From NCBI GenBank assembly GCA_017961295.1, contig JAGCXL010000034.1:1-51854 (forward strand): a stretch of DNA of 51,854 nt, in the 5' to 3' direction. The translations under genes were made by a program, and so were the position numbers. Positions 1 to 9,313 of the stretch are shown here, piece by piece. The notes below the pieces were generated by a model. It ran no database searches. It was given only the letters and a program-made list of their open reading frames with translations, and was not told where the DNA came from. This DNA comes from Elusimicrobiaceae bacterium (GTDB taxonomy: Bacteria; Elusimicrobiota; Elusimicrobia; Elusimicrobiales; Elusimicrobiaceae). Position 1 is the first letter of the stretch, and each line of letters opens with the position of its first letter.

Positions 1-15
1 TATAGGGAGAAATAA

Positions 16-129
16 ATGAAAGTCAGAGCCAGTGTAAAAAAGATATGTCAAAAATGCAAAATCATTAAACGTAACGGCGTAGTCCGCGTGGTTTGCGAAG
101 TAGCAAAACACAAACAACGCCAAGGTTAA
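16..129 (+). CDS. rpmJ: 50S ribosomal protein L36 (bL36)
   Basis: A 37-residue basic protein starting [14 protein letters not shown], the usual length and N-terminus of bL36 of the large ribosomal subunit. Cys11, Cys14, Cys27 and His32 form the zinc-ribbon set of the zinc-binding (C+) form. An AGGGAG ribosome binding site at 4-9 precedes the ATG. It is the first gene in the window and sits 20 bp before rpsM, the standard position at the end of the spc operon. Identification is secure. Confidence 0.95.
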   Translation: MKVRASVKKICQKCKIIKRNGVVRVVCEVAKHKQRQG

Positions 130-149
130 TTTAAGGAGTATTAGATAAT

Positions 150-524
150 ATGGCTAGAGTCGCAGGTATTGATTTACCGAAAAACAAAAGAATTGATGTC
201 GCTTTAGAATACATCTACGGCATCGGCAAGAAAAACGCCAAAGAAGTACTCGCTAAGTTGGAAGGCCAGATTGATCCGGCCACCCGCGTGAAAGATTTAA
301 CCGAACAACAAGCCGGTTTGCTTAACACCATTTTGCAAAAAGAATACAAAGTGGAAGGTGAACTGCGCCGCGAAGTAGCGCAAAATATTCACCGCGCTAT
401 TGAAATCGGTTCGTATCGTGGTCAACGCCACCGCCGCAACCTGCCGGTTCGCGGTCAACGCACCAAAACCAACAGCAGAACCCGCCGCGGTCGCAGAAAA
501 ACGGTCGGTTCCAAAGTCAAATAA
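150..524 (+). CDS. rpsM: 30S ribosomal protein S13 (uS13)
   Basis: A 124-residue protein starting [20 protein letters not shown], the conserved S13 N-terminus with its helix-two-turn-helix region. The C-terminal tail is rich in Arg/Lys ([17 protein letters not shown]) and contacts 16S rRNA in the small-subunit head. AAGGAG lies just upstream at 134-139. Length matches the family. It belongs to the rpmJ-rpsM-rpsK-rpsD-rpoA-rplQ cluster and is presumably co-transcribed with it. Confidence 0.97.
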   Translation: MARVAGIDLPKNKRIDVALEYIYGIGKKNAKEVLAKLEGQIDPATRVKDLTEQQAGLLNTILQKEYKVEGELRREVAQNIHRAIEIGSYRGQRHRRNLPVRGQRTKTNSRTRRGRRKTVGSKVK

Positions 525-544
525 TTTAACATAGGAATTTAATT

Positions 545-967
545 ATGGCAGAAGAAAAAGAAACAAAACAAGCCGAAGTGGCAGCCCCTGCCGCCAAAGC
601 TAAAAAGAAAAATGCCAAAGCACCGGTATTTGGTGTAGTGCACATTTTCTGTTCGTTTAACAACACCATCGTAACCGTGTCGGATGACAAGGGGAATGCC
701 CTAGCTTGGTCCACCGCCGGTTCTCATGGTTTTAAAGGCACCAAAAAATCAACGCCGTTTGCCGCGCAAATTACCAGCAACGCCGCTGCCGAAAAGGCCG
801 TGTCTATGGGTATGCGCGAAGTGGCCGTAAAAGTTTGCGGCCCGGGCCAAGGGCGTGAAACCGCCGTACGCGCATTAGCGCAAGCCGGGTTAGTCGTATC
901 CTCAATCAAAGACGTAACCCCCATTCCTCATAACGGATGCAGACCGCCCAAAGCACGGAGAGTATAG
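545..967 (+). CDS. rpsK: 30S ribosomal protein S11 (uS11)
   Basis: A 140-residue protein of the small-subunit platform. The core from about residue 30 has the family signature ([51 protein letters not shown] at the C-terminus). The first 25 residues are a charged Ala/Lys/Glu extension ([20 protein letters not shown]), longer than in most bacterial S11 proteins and probably disordered. The gene lies 20 bp after rpsM and 4 bp before rpsD. Confidence 0.97.
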   Translation: MAEEKETKQAEVAAPAAKAKKKNAKAPVFGVVHIFCSFNNTIVTVSDDKGNALAWSTAGSHGFKGTKKSTPFAAQITSNAAAEKAVSMGMREVAVKVCGPGQGRETAVRALAQAGLVVSSIKDVTPIPHNGCRPPKARRV

Positions 968-971
968 TTTT

Positions 972-1601
972 ATGTCAAGAAATATTGGAGCCAGCTGCAA
1001 AAAATGCAGAAAATTAGATTGCAAATTGTTCCTTAAAGGGACCAAATGCTACACCAACTGTGTCATCGACAAGTTGGCTGCTGCCACCAAACGCGGGGGT
1101 AAAGTACGCAAAGCCAAAGTGTCCGAATACGGCATCCGCTTGCAAGAAAAACAGAAAGCCCGCCTACAGTCCGGCATGTCGGAAATTCCTTTCCACAATA
1201 TGTTTGCCACCGCCGCTAAGGCCGAAGGGCAAACCGGTGAAAATTTCTTGCGCAAATTGGAAACCCGCTTAGACAACATTGTGCGCCGCTTAGGTTTTGC
1301 CGTTTCTTTAAAAACCGCGCGCCAACTCGTCTTACACGGGAACGTGACCGTTAACGGCAAAGCCGTCAACGTGCCTTCGTACCAATTGCGTATCGGTGAT
1401 AAAGTAACCTTGAATAGCAACATGGTAGAAAATGCCATGGTCAAACAAGGTTTAACCGAAGCCGAAAAACACAATCCGCGCCCGAGCTTTTTGGAATATG
1501 ATGCGGATAAATTGACCGGTAAATTGTTAAGATGGCCCGACAGAGAAGAAATGTCTTACCCTGTCAATGAGCAGCTGATTGTAGAATATTATTCTAGATA
1601 G
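972..1601 (+). CDS. rpsD: 30S ribosomal protein S4 (uS4)
   Basis: A 209-residue primary 16S rRNA-binding protein. The N-terminus carries a Cys cluster (C9, C12, C26, C30) like the zinc-binding form of S4. Residues about 98-160 form the S4 RNA-binding domain (RLDNIVRRLGFAVSLKTARQ). The C-terminus YPVNEQLIVEYYSR is typical. Its position just before rpoA is conserved; in many bacteria S4 represses its own operon, but I cannot show that here. Confidence 0.97.
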   Translation: MSRNIGASCKKCRKLDCKLFLKGTKCYTNCVIDKLAAATKRGGKVRKAKVSEYGIRLQEKQKARLQSGMSEIPFHNMFATAAKAEGQTGENFLRKLETRLDNIVRRLGFAVSLKTARQLVLHGNVTVNGKAVNVPSYQLRIGDKVTLNSNMVENAMVKQGLTEAEKHNPRPSFLEYDADKLTGKLLRWPDREEMSYPVNEQLIVEYYSR

Positions 1602-1615
1602 TTTGGAGGCATTAA

Positions 1616-2608
1616 ATGGCTTTAAACGAATTAGTCCTTCCCCAAAAAATTCAGTTAGAAGAAAAAACCGCTTCTGACTACTACGGCAAATTTATTGCCG
1701 AGCCGTACGAAAGCGGTTACGGTCACACCGTAGGTAACTCCTTGCGCCGCATTTTGCTTTCCGGTATGGAAGGTGCCGCGGTAACAGCGGTGCGTATTAC
1801 GGGTGCCGTGCACGAATTTAGTGCCGTGCCCAATGTGCGCGAAGATGTTATCAATATCTTGCTGAATTTCAAACACTTACGTGTAAAAATGGAAGGTAAA
1901 AACCGTGAGTATTTGCAACTCCATGCTTCCAAACCCGGCGTAGTAACCGCCGCTGATATTGAAGAAGTGGACGGTGTGGAAATTATCAATAAAGACTTGG
2001 TACTGGCTACTTTGGAAGCCGGTGGCAAGTTGGAAATTGAAATTGAAATTTCCCGCGGTAAAGGCTATATGGCCGGTGAGGAACTGGCTAAAGTACAACG
2101 CCCGGCGGGTTTTATCCCGGTGGATGCTTTGTTCTCGCCTATTGTAAAAGTTCACTACGATGTGGAACCTGCCCGTGTAGGACAAAAAACGGACTATGAC
2201 CGCTTAATCTTGGAAATTACGACTGACGGTACTTTAACCCCGGCCCGTGCTTTGCACCGTGCCGCGGTGTTGTTGTCCGGGTCTTTGCATATTTTCACGA
2301 TTGAAGGCGAAGATGACGGTGTCAAAACCGTAAGCGATGAAGCGGTGGAAGAAGTAACAGCCCCGGCGGCTGCCGTTTCTGCTGCGCAGAGCAAACAAGA
2401 AGATATGCTCAATCAATCCGTAGAATTTATTGAGTTGTCTTCCCGCTCTATCAATTGCTTAAAGTCCGAAAATATTCACACCGTACGTGACTTAGTCAAA
2501 AAAACCGAAGCTGACTTAAATATGATTAAGAACTTCGGGGCCAAGTCCATGGACGAAATTAAAGCAAAATTAGCCGAGATGAATTTGTCACTCGGTATGA
2601 AAATTTAA
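1616..2608 (+). CDS. rpoA: DNA-directed RNA polymerase subunit alpha
   Basis: A 330-residue alpha subunit. The N-terminal domain (about 1-235) contains the assembly region with GYGHTVGNSLRRILLSGMEG. A linker of about 30 residues rich in Ala, Val and Glu follows. The C-terminal domain (about 262-330) contains SVEFIELSSRSINCLKSENI and the helix-hairpin-helix region KNFGAKSMDEIKAKLAEM that contacts UP elements and activators. Length is normal. A GGAGG site precedes the ATG and rplQ follows by 15 bp. Confidence 0.97.
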   Translation: MALNELVLPQKIQLEEKTASDYYGKFIAEPYESGYGHTVGNSLRRILLSGMEGAAVTAVRITGAVHEFSAVPNVREDVINILLNFKHLRVKMEGKNREYLQLHASKPGVVTAADIEEVDGVEIINKDLVLATLEAGGKLEIEIEISRGKGYMAGEELAKVQRPAGFIPVDALFSPIVKVHYDVEPARVGQKTDYDRLILEITTDGTLTPARALHRAAVLLSGSLHIFTIEGEDDGVKTVSDEAVEEVTAPAAAVSAAQSKQEDMLNQSVEFIELSSRSINCLKSENIHTVRDLVKKTEADLNMIKNFGAKSMDEIKAKLAEMNLSLGMKI

Positions 2609-2623
2609 GGAGTATTTGTTTGT

Positions 2624-2968
2624 ATGATTAAAAATACCGGATACAGAAAACTGGGTAAAACGGCTTCGCACCGTAAAGCTATGCTTAACAACATGGCTAC
2701 CAGCATTATTCTGCACGAAGAAGTGACCACTACTTTGCAAAAAGCCAAAGAAGTGCGTCGCGTGGTAGAAGGTTTAATCACCTTAGCCAAAGCCAAAAAT
2801 GAACGTGCCGTAAAAGACACGCTCAAAGATGCTGCTGCCGTTAAGAAAGTGTTTGACGTGTTGGCTCCTCGTTATGAAAGCCGCCCCGGCGGTTTCTGCC
2901 GCATTTACCGCGCCGGCTTACGCCAGGGCGACAATGCGCAAGTAGCCATTGTTAAATTGGTGGACTAA
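2624..2968 (+). CDS. rplQ: 50S ribosomal protein L17 (bL17)
   Basis: A 114-residue bL17. It has the signature RKLGKTASHRKAMLNNMATS near the N-terminus and the C-terminal RYESRPGGFCRIYRAGLRQGD. Length is normal for a minimal bacterial L17. It is the last ribosomal gene of the cluster. Only 3 bp separate its stop codon from the mreB start, so the cell-shape gene is almost certainly in the same transcript. Confidence 0.96.
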   Translation: MIKNTGYRKLGKTASHRKAMLNNMATSIILHEEVTTTLQKAKEVRRVVEGLITLAKAKNERAVKDTLKDAAAVKKVFDVLAPRYESRPGGFCRIYRAGLRQGDNAQVAIVKLVD

Positions 2969-2971
2969 TTT

Positions 2972-4015
2972 ATGGTACTGGACTATCTGGGGGGGCTGTT
3001 TTCATCGGACCTGGGGATGGACCTGGGCACGGCTAACTGTCTTATTTACGTAAAAGACAAAGGCATTGTGCTCAATGAACCATCCGTAGTCGCCATGGAA
3101 AAAGAAACCGGCGAAGTAAAAGCTGTCGGTAAGCAAGCCAAACAAATGTTAGGCAGAACGCCTGCCAACATTGTGGCCGTGCGCCCAATGAAAAACGGAG
3201 TTATTGCGGACTTTGAAGTCACGCAAGAAATGATTCGTTATTTCATCCGCAAAGTGCACACGCGCAGTAGTTTGTTGCGCCCCCGGATTGTCATTGGAAT
3301 CCCCTCGGACATTACCGGGGTGGAACGCCGTGCCGTAGATGATGCTGCCCGTCAAGCGGGTGCCCGTGAAGTATATTTGATTGAAGAACCTATGGCTTCT
3401 GCTATGGGGGCTGATTTGCCTGTGGCCGAACCGCATGCCAGTATGATTGTAGATATCGGCGGCGGTACTACCGAAGTAGCCGTTATTTCGTTAGGCGGCA
3501 TGGTAGTGGCTAAATCAATTGATGTGGCCGGGGATGAGCTTACGGAGTGCATTGTTCAATATTTCCGCAAGAAATACAATTTAATCGTAGGTGAAACTAC
3601 GGCGGAAGAAGTAAAAATCAATTTAGGTTCCGTTTATCCGCTAAAAGAAGAAAAATCCATGGAAGTAAAAGGGCGCGATCAAACACAAGGTTTGCCGCGC
3701 ACATTGACGGTTACTTCGGAAGAAATCCGTCAAGCCCTCATGGAACCGGTGCGCCTTATCTTAGATGTCATTAAGAGCACCTTGGAAGAAACTCCGCCCG
3801 AACTTGCGGCCGATTTAGTAGATCGCGGGCTCATGGTTGCCGGCGGAGGTAGCTTACTTAGAGGTATTACCGAACTGATCCGCAAAGAAACGGATATTCC
3901 CGTTCACCGCGCTGCAGACCCGCTTAACTGTGTGGCCTTAGGTACGGGCAAATACTTAGAACAACTTAGCGAAAGAGGACATCATTTCTTCGGTTCCCGT
4001 CGCAGATCGTTCTAA
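2972..4015 (+). CDS. mreB: Rod-shape-determining actin homologue MreB
   Basis: A 347-residue bacterial actin that forms membrane-attached filaments guiding the elongation machinery. The phosphate-1 loop is [12 protein letters not shown], the phosphate-2 loop is [15 protein letters not shown] and an adenosine-type motif is [11 protein letters not shown]. The short N-terminus [13 protein letters not shown] is a plausible membrane-binding segment. It starts 3 bp after rplQ with no clear Shine-Dalgarno in the gap, which suggests translational coupling. A terminator at 4031-4069 separates it from mreC, so MreB output may follow ribosomal-operon transcription. Confidence 0.96.
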   Translation: MVLDYLGGLFSSDLGMDLGTANCLIYVKDKGIVLNEPSVVAMEKETGEVKAVGKQAKQMLGRTPANIVAVRPMKNGVIADFEVTQEMIRYFIRKVHTRSSLLRPRIVIGIPSDITGVERRAVDDAARQAGAREVYLIEEPMASAMGADLPVAEPHASMIVDIGGGTTEVAVISLGGMVVAKSIDVAGDELTECIVQYFRKKYNLIVGETTAEEVKINLGSVYPLKEEKSMEVKGRDQTQGLPRTLTVTSEEIRQALMEPVRLILDVIKSTLEETPPELAADLVDRGLMVAGGGSLLRGITELIRKETDIPVHRAADPLNCVALGTGKYLEQLSERGHHFFGSRRRSF

Positions 4016-4030
4016 CATTAGTTTTACACA

Positions 4031-4069
4031 AAAACGGGCACAGTTCTTTTAGGGACGGTGTCCGTTTTT
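4031..4069 (+). terminator. Rho-independent terminator after mreB
   Basis: Left arm AAAACGGGCAC (4031-4041) pairs with GTGTCCGTTTT (4058-4068) through 11 bp including one G-U, with a 16-nt loop and a short T run. It ends the ribosomal-mreB transcript or attenuates read-through into mreC, which starts 23 bp downstream. Confidence 0.8.
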
Positions 4070-4091
4070 GAATTTTTAAGGGGCCTTTGGC

Positions 4092-4943
4092 ATGAGTACG
4101 CCTAAGCATCCAATTTCATTTAAGACCTATACAGGGCACTATCGGCGGCGCTATTTGTTGCCGGTAGGTTTTTTGTTGGTTTCTTTTCTTTTAATGGTAC
4201 TCCCGTTAGACGGGTTTGTGGCTTCCGTGAAAGCGGTCGTAGCATACATTTTTATTCCGCAAGTTCGGGCGGCTCATAGTTCAGTACAATATGCACAAGG
4301 GGTCAGCCAAACAGTACAAGAACTTCTGCAAACACATCAGGAAAATGAATCTCTTAAACAAGAAATACAGAATGCCCGCTTATCAGCTACGCAGGCACAA
4401 GAAGTTTTTGCGGAAAATGAGCGTTTATCGGCTTTGTTAAAATTACAATCCCAGCAACCGTGGCAAGGCGTATGGGCGAAAGTGGCTTACCGCGAGCCCA
4501 GCCAATGGAATAGTATTATTTTGGACAAGGGGTCTGCCCAGGGAATTAAAGAGCGAAGTGCCGTGATTGCCGTGGAAGATGGGCAAGTTGCTTTAGCAGG
4601 GGTGGTGGTAGAAGTCAATGAAAACACGGCTAAAGTACTTCTGGTGCGTGATGAAGAGTTTTCAGCGGCGGTTCGTTTGGAACAGGACAAAAGTGAAGGT
4701 CTGTTAGTAGGAGGCGGTTCGCGTGCGGTACAAATGAAGTATTTGCCCCTTTTAACGCAGATAGAGAAGGGAGAACGGGTATATACCTCTAAATCCAGCA
4801 GCGTATTTCCGGCGGGGATCTTAGTGGGGCAAGTAAACCGTGTAGGACCAAGTACCACTTTTCAAACGTCCCTTACGGTGGAGGTCTCTCCGCAAGTGCG
4901 TAGCGAAGCTGTACAGGAAGTATTTGTGATTTTGGATAAATAA
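4092..4943 (+). CDS. mreC: Rod-shape-determining protein MreC
   Basis: A 283-residue periplasmic scaffold of the elongation complex. After a basic N-terminus (HYRRRYLLP), residues about 18-40 form one membrane helix. Residues about 65-120 are a coiled coil (TVQELLQTHQENESLKQEI). The rest is the family beta domain with VAYREPSQWNSIILDKGS and GLLVGG. It is expected to bridge MreB/MreD and the penicillin-binding protein. Its stop is 1 bp from mreD. Confidence 0.92.
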   Translation: MSTPKHPISFKTYTGHYRRRYLLPVGFLLVSFLLMVLPLDGFVASVKAVVAYIFIPQVRAAHSSVQYAQGVSQTVQELLQTHQENESLKQEIQNARLSATQAQEVFAENERLSALLKLQSQQPWQGVWAKVAYREPSQWNSIILDKGSAQGIKERSAVIAVEDGQVALAGVVVEVNENTAKVLLVRDEEFSAAVRLEQDKSEGLLVGGGSRAVQMKYLPLLTQIEKGERVYTSKSSSVFPAGILVGQVNRVGPSTTFQTSLTVEVSPQVRSEAVQEVFVILDK

Positions 4944-4944
4944 T

Positions 4945-5439
4945 ATGATTAATGCATTGAAACTTATTTTTTTATTTGTGTGTGCTACGGTGCTTCATTG
5001 GGCGTTTGCGTCTTTTTTTGCCCGCTTTGGAGTGAGCGTAAATATTTTATTGGTATTTGTAACGGCTTTTTGCGCGTTGTTTAAATTGCCGTTTGCATAC
5101 ACGATTGCTTTTGTTTCAGGTTTGTTTTTGGATTTTTTTGGTACGAAACTTTTTGGAAATAATGCTGTTACATTTACCGTAGGTGCCTGTGTAAGTTGCA
5201 ATCTTGCCCCGCGGGTCGATTTTGATGAGCCTTTCCCGCAAATGGTCGCAGTATTTGGACTTACGTGGTTAGCAGGAGTTTTGAACACCCTTTTGGTGTT
5301 AGTATTTGCTTCTGCTACTGTTTGGCCTGGGTTTTTCAGTTTACTAGGCGGTTCGTTAATTGATGCTTTGTGTGCACCGATGATATTTTGGTGGGTGCGC
5401 CGTATCATGAATTATTCTTCCATTTTAAAACAGGTGTAA
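4945..5439 (+). CDS. mreD: Rod-shape-determining protein MreD
   Basis: A 164-residue, strongly hydrophobic protein with about five predicted membrane segments, at the conserved place between mreC and the penicillin-binding protein gene. MreD is poorly conserved, so context (mreBC before, mrdA-rodA after) and topology carry much of the call. The start is 1 bp after the mreC stop and the gene ends 5 bp before the chosen mrdA start. Confidence 0.85.
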   Translation: MINALKLIFLFVCATVLHWAFASFFARFGVSVNILLVFVTAFCALFKLPFAYTIAFVSGLFLDFFGTKLFGNNAVTFTVGACVSCNLAPRVDFDEPFPQMVAVFGLTWLAGVLNTLLVLVFASATVWPGFFSLLGGSLIDALCAPMIFWWVRRIMNYSSILKQV

Positions 5440-5444
5440 GCCCC

Positions 5445-7241
5445 ATGGCGGTTAACAAAAAGCAATTTAATACTCGTTTAAAAACGCTTTTTTGGTGTGC
5501 CGCATTAGCCGGGGGGGTTGTGGCATTACGGCTGATTGATATTCAAATATTGCACCATCGAAGCTACGTGGAATTAGCCGAACGCAACCGCACTCAAATT
5601 TTGTATCAAACCGCTCCCCGGGGGCGTGTGTTTACTGCAGATGGAGTGGCGTTAGCTTCCAATGCGCCTGCATTTAACTTATACTATTTGGGTTCCGGCT
5701 CCAAGGATCGTTCTTATTTGGAACGTTTAGCACAAGATATTGCGCCCTATATTCATATGGACTTCGGTGAGCTACTTACCAAGCTGGAGGCCGGTGGCAA
5801 AAGCGGGAAAGCTATTTCTTTGGCGGAAAATTTATCCACAAAAAATAGTGTCGCATTGCGGGAACTCCAACAATACTACCCGGATATTTATTTGTTGGAA
5901 GAATCTAAACGGGATTATCCGTACGGTTCTTTAGCCAGTCATTTGCTGGGATACATTGGCAGTATGACGGAGCAACAATGGCGCAAACGTGACCCTAGAC
6001 TGGGATACCGGCTAAACGCCAAAATCGGCAAAAGCGGAATTGAGCAAAAGTTTGAACCTCAGCTTAAAGGCAAAGACGGAGGGGTCTATTTGGAAGTGGA
6101 CTACCGCGGACGTGTAAAAAGTATTATTCAAGATAAAGAGTGGCTCCCCGGTAGTGATGTGTATTTAACCCTTAACTTCAAAGTGCAACAAGCCGCCGAA
6201 GAAGCCCTTAAAAATTCCAAAACCGGGCGTGGGGCGGCGGTAGCGTTGGATCCGCGTAGCGGAGCCGTACTTGCGCTGGCAAGCGCCCCGGCGTATGATC
6301 CTAATATTTTTGTGGCCTATAGTGACCAGGAAATCCCCGCTTCCGCTAAACGTATTAACGAATATAATTTGGCGATACAAGGTATTTATCCTCCGGCATC
6401 TACCTTCAAAATTATTACCGGGGCTGCCATACTGGAGGAAGGGGATATCGATATTCATCGCAAAATAAATTGTACCGGTAAATATGATTCCGGCCCGCGT
6501 ATATTCAAGTGTTGGGGCATACACGGCCCAGTAGATTTTTTTGATGGGATGAGTAACTCGTGCGATGTTTATTTTTATGCGGTGGCTGCCGCCATGGGGC
6601 CTGCCCCCATTGAGCGCATTGAGCGTAAATTTATGTTCGGTCGTCCAACGGGGATTGATTTACCCGGTGAAAAAGCCGGCAACCTCTACGGTCCTACTCG
6701 CCGCGCCCGCAATAAAACGTATTGGTTTGTAGGGGATACGTTAAATTTATCGATTGGGCAAGGAGAGCTGTTAGTAACTCCCATTAAATTAGCGCAGTTT
6801 GCGGCCGCTTTAGCGAGCCGCGGAAATGTGTATCGCCCATACTATGTAGATAAAATTGTCAGCAATCAAACCGGGAAGGAACAACAAGTGGGTCAGACGG
6901 AAATTTTACAACAAGCCGATTTAAAACCGCAAACATATGATACGCTCTATAAAGCGCTCAAACATACCGTAGATAACGGAACAGCTCGGCGTGCTAAAAT
7001 TAAAGGACTGGATGTGTATGCCAAAACAGGTACGGCCCAAAATCCGCACGGACCGGATCACGGTTGGTTTATGGCATTTGCCGGACGGGAAGGAGAGGAT
7101 CCTTCCTTTGCTTTAGCGGTTTTTATAGAATTTGGAGAAGGGGGTAGTTCCGCCGCAGGGCCGGTAGCCCGCGCCATGCTGGAAGCTTATTTTGATATCG
7201 ACCAACCCGCGGAGTCGGTTGCCCCACATATCGAGGAATAA
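5445..7241 (+). CDS. mrdA: Penicillin-binding protein 2 (elongasome transpeptidase)
   Basis: A 598-residue class B penicillin-binding protein that cross-links peptidoglycan during elongation. It has one N-terminal membrane helix (about 12-30), a dimerisation/pedestal region, then the transpeptidase domain. The catalytic motifs are S319-T-F-K, S372-C-D374 (the SxD version of SxN seen in many PBP2 proteins) and K527-T-G-T. I start it at MAVNKKQF (5445), not at an in-frame ATG inside mreD (5370), because the hydrophobic anchor then sits properly at the N-terminus and mreD is not overlapped. Confidence 0.94.
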   Translation: MAVNKKQFNTRLKTLFWCAALAGGVVALRLIDIQILHHRSYVELAERNRTQILYQTAPRGRVFTADGVALASNAPAFNLYYLGSGSKDRSYLERLAQDIAPYIHMDFGELLTKLEAGGKSGKAISLAENLSTKNSVALRELQQYYPDIYLLEESKRDYPYGSLASHLLGYIGSMTEQQWRKRDPRLGYRLNAKIGKSGIEQKFEPQLKGKDGGVYLEVDYRGRVKSIIQDKEWLPGSDVYLTLNFKVQQAAEEALKNSKTGRGAAVALDPRSGAVLALASAPAYDPNIFVAYSDQEIPASAKRINEYNLAIQGIYPPASTFKIITGAAILEEGDIDIHRKINCTGKYDSGPRIFKCWGIHGPVDFFDGMSNSCDVYFYAVAAAMGPAPIERIERKFMFGRPTGIDLPGEKAGNLYGPTRRARNKTYWFVGDTLNLSIGQGELLVTPIKLAQFAAALASRGNVYRPYYVDKIVSNQTGKEQQVGQTEILQQADLKPQTYDTLYKALKHTVDNGTARRAKIKGLDVYAKTGTAQNPHGPDHGWFMAFAGREGEDPSFALAVFIEFGEGGSSAAGPVARAMLEAYFDIDQPAESVAPHIEE

Positions 7242-7242
7242 A

Positions 7243-8583
7243 ATGGCTGTTTTTAGAACGATACGCGAATCTGCCCGTGAAAAAATGGATAAGCCTTTGT
7301 TTTATGCCATGTTGGGGCTTGTCTTGCTGGGGGCGTTATGTATTATGTCTGCGGTAAATAGTTTATCGTGGTCCAATGCTATTGTACGTACACATTTAGT
7401 GGCTTTGCCGTTGGGGCTTACGGCTTTTGCGGTAGGGTGGAGTTTTAATTATCAAATTTATAACGAACAGTGGAAATGGGTATACGGTTTTATTTTGGCG
7501 TTGTTAGTTGGGGTTTTGTTATTTGGTTCTTATCAACGGGGGAGTCGTTCGTGGTTTGTGTTGCCGTTTTTTTCTATGCAGCCCTCGGAAATTTGCCGTA
7601 TTTGTACGCTACTGGTGGTGGCTGCGTTTTTGGATAGACGTGCACGACAAATATATGACACATCTACTTTGTTGGGGGTAGGAGTTTTATTGGTTCCTAT
7701 TTTTGGCCTTATTATGATGCAGCCGGATTTCTCTTCGGTAGTGGTTACGTTACCGGCCATTGTGGTACTGCTTTATTGTGCGGGAGCCAACTTGTTTTAT
7801 TTGGGACTGGGCGCATTATTTGTGGGAGTAGCCGGGTTTTTTACGATTTGTTGGACTTATTTGTACTTGCACCCGGAGTTGGCTGAAACGTGGTTAGGTT
7901 CCGTTTTTTATCAGCTTGCCCACAACGGGTGGTATATGGCAGGGTTTTCACTTTTAGTGGCGGGGCTTGGATGGTTAACGTGGTGGTTTTTTAAGCAATT
8001 GCGTATCTTTTTGCCTACGTTGTATTTTGTATTGGCTACTCTTATGATATTGGCGGGGCTTTTTGGCGGAATTTTGTTGGAAAATCACATGAAACCTCAT
8101 CAACGCAAACGGGTGGAAACCTTTTTGGCCCCGGAGGCTGACCCGCAAGGGGCCGGTTACAATGTGCTGCAAGCGCAAATTGCCATGGGGTCCGGCGGGG
8201 TGCTTGGAAAAGGGTTATTTTCGGGAACACAATCCCGCCTGGGATTTGTGCCCGAAAAACATACGGATTTTATTTTAGCTGTAGCCGGGGAAGAATTGGG
8301 CCTTTGGGGTATGTTTTTGATGTTAGGGCTTTATTTGCTGATTTTGTGGCGTATAGTAGTAATTGGGTATGAATCCAGCGACTGGTATGGTTATTTGGTT
8401 TGTACCGGCATTTTTGGTATGTTTTTAACCTATATGCTGGTAAATTTTGGGATGCTCCTGGGGATTGTGCCCGTAGCGGGGATTCCGCTTCCGTTTATCT
8501 CGTACGGGGGGTCTAACCTAGTAGCCAGTTTATGGGCGTTAGGGGTAGTGCAATCGGTACATGCGCGGCGGTTGGGAGCATAA
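7243..8583 (+). CDS. rodA: SEDS-family peptidoglycan glycosyltransferase RodA
   Basis: A 446-residue polytopic protein, the glycan polymerase partner of PBP2. Family signatures are QPSEICRICTLL, LMMQPDFSSVVV-like (FGLIMMQPDFSSVVV), PEKHTDFILAVAGEELG and PLPFISYGGSNLVASLWALG near the C-terminus. The start used is MAVFRTIRES at 7243, preceded by GAGGA at 7233-7237 and 1 bp after the mrdA stop. An earlier ATG inside mrdA would add 17 unlikely residues. A large hydrophobic insertion around residues 190-290 makes it longer than the roughly 370-residue Escherichia coli protein. Confidence 0.93.
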   Translation: MAVFRTIRESAREKMDKPLFYAMLGLVLLGALCIMSAVNSLSWSNAIVRTHLVALPLGLTAFAVGWSFNYQIYNEQWKWVYGFILALLVGVLLFGSYQRGSRSWFVLPFFSMQPSEICRICTLLVVAAFLDRRARQIYDTSTLLGVGVLLVPIFGLIMMQPDFSSVVVTLPAIVVLLYCAGANLFYLGLGALFVGVAGFFTICWTYLYLHPELAETWLGSVFYQLAHNGWYMAGFSLLVAGLGWLTWWFFKQLRIFLPTLYFVLATLMILAGLFGGILLENHMKPHQRKRVETFLAPEADPQGAGYNVLQAQIAMGSGGVLGKGLFSGTQSRLGFVPEKHTDFILAVAGEELGLWGMFLMLGLYLLILWRIVVIGYESSDWYGYLVCTGIFGMFLTYMLVNFGMLLGIVPVAGIPLPFISYGGSNLVASLWALGVVQSVHARRLGA

Positions 8584-8588
8584 AAAAG

Positions 8589-9281
8589 ATGATAAAACCG
8601 TCAAAAATTTATAAAATGCGTATAGTGTTCCGCTTAGCGGCAGATGCCCCCGGGCGCGCCGATATTGTAGGAACATTGCGCCACATGATTATGACAAGCG
8701 GTGTGCCGTTCGCGCGCGCGAAGCAGAATCCAAACGTGCCGCGTATCGCGTATGGCCCGAGTGTCAAGCGCGGACAATTTGCCGCGCGGGAGTATGTGGA
8801 CATATACTTGTTTTCGTCTGTTAGTGCGTCAAAAGCGCAGGCGCAGTTAGTGGCTTGTCAACCGCAAGGGTTTACCATTTTGGATGCTCAGCGCGTCCCC
8901 TTTACCTTGGCGGGGGTGCAACAACTAGCGGATGTGGCGGCGTATGAAGTAAACGGAGATTTTGCTTCTTACGCGCCTAAGCAGACGTTTGAAAATTATA
9001 TTTCTGCCCCCCGGTTGGAAGTAACCCAACAGGCCGAAAACGGGATGAGTTTTACCCGTGATATTAAACCGTTTGTGCATAGTGCCCAAACGCTCGGCCC
9101 AGACAAGGTTTTGCTTAAGTTAAGACGTGTGGCAGAAAAATGGATTAACCCGTTGGAAGTAATCTGTGCGTGGCTGGGAATAGAAGTACCTGTCGGCGAA
9201 GAAGAAACGGGGGAACGTTTCATTATTACCAGGCAAGGGTTGTATTGGACGGATAGCGAAAACAACCTGCACCTAATTTAA
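8589..9281 (+). CDS. DUF2344 / TIGR03936 radical-SAM-linked protein
   Basis: A 230-residue soluble protein that matches the DUF2344 family by its opening (MRIVFRLAADAPGRADIVGTLRHMI), the region IAYGPSVKRGQFAAREYVDIYL and the downstream LNPLEVICAWLG-like segment. In other bacteria this domain is fused to, or sits beside, a B12-binding-type radical SAM protein and often precedes an RNase G gene. Here the RNase G gene follows by 32 bp but no radical SAM gene is in the window. Molecular function is unknown. The start at MIKPSKIYK avoids overlap with rodA. Confidence 0.8.
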   Translation: MIKPSKIYKMRIVFRLAADAPGRADIVGTLRHMIMTSGVPFARAKQNPNVPRIAYGPSVKRGQFAAREYVDIYLFSSVSASKAQAQLVACQPQGFTILDAQRVPFTLAGVQQLADVAAYEVNGDFASYAPKQTFENYISAPRLEVTQQAENGMSFTRDIKPFVHSAQTLGPDKVLLKLRRVAEKWINPLEVICAWLGIEVPVGEEETGERFIITRQGLYWTDSENNLHLI

Positions 9282-9313
9282 AGACTTTTAAAGTCTAAGA
9301 GAGGATTTATTGT

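Noticed and set aside
5370-5444. Longer N-terminus for the penicillin-binding protein (ATG at 5370)
   Set aside because: It lies inside mreD in another frame, adds 25 polar/aromatic residues before the membrane anchor and lacks a ribosome binding site.
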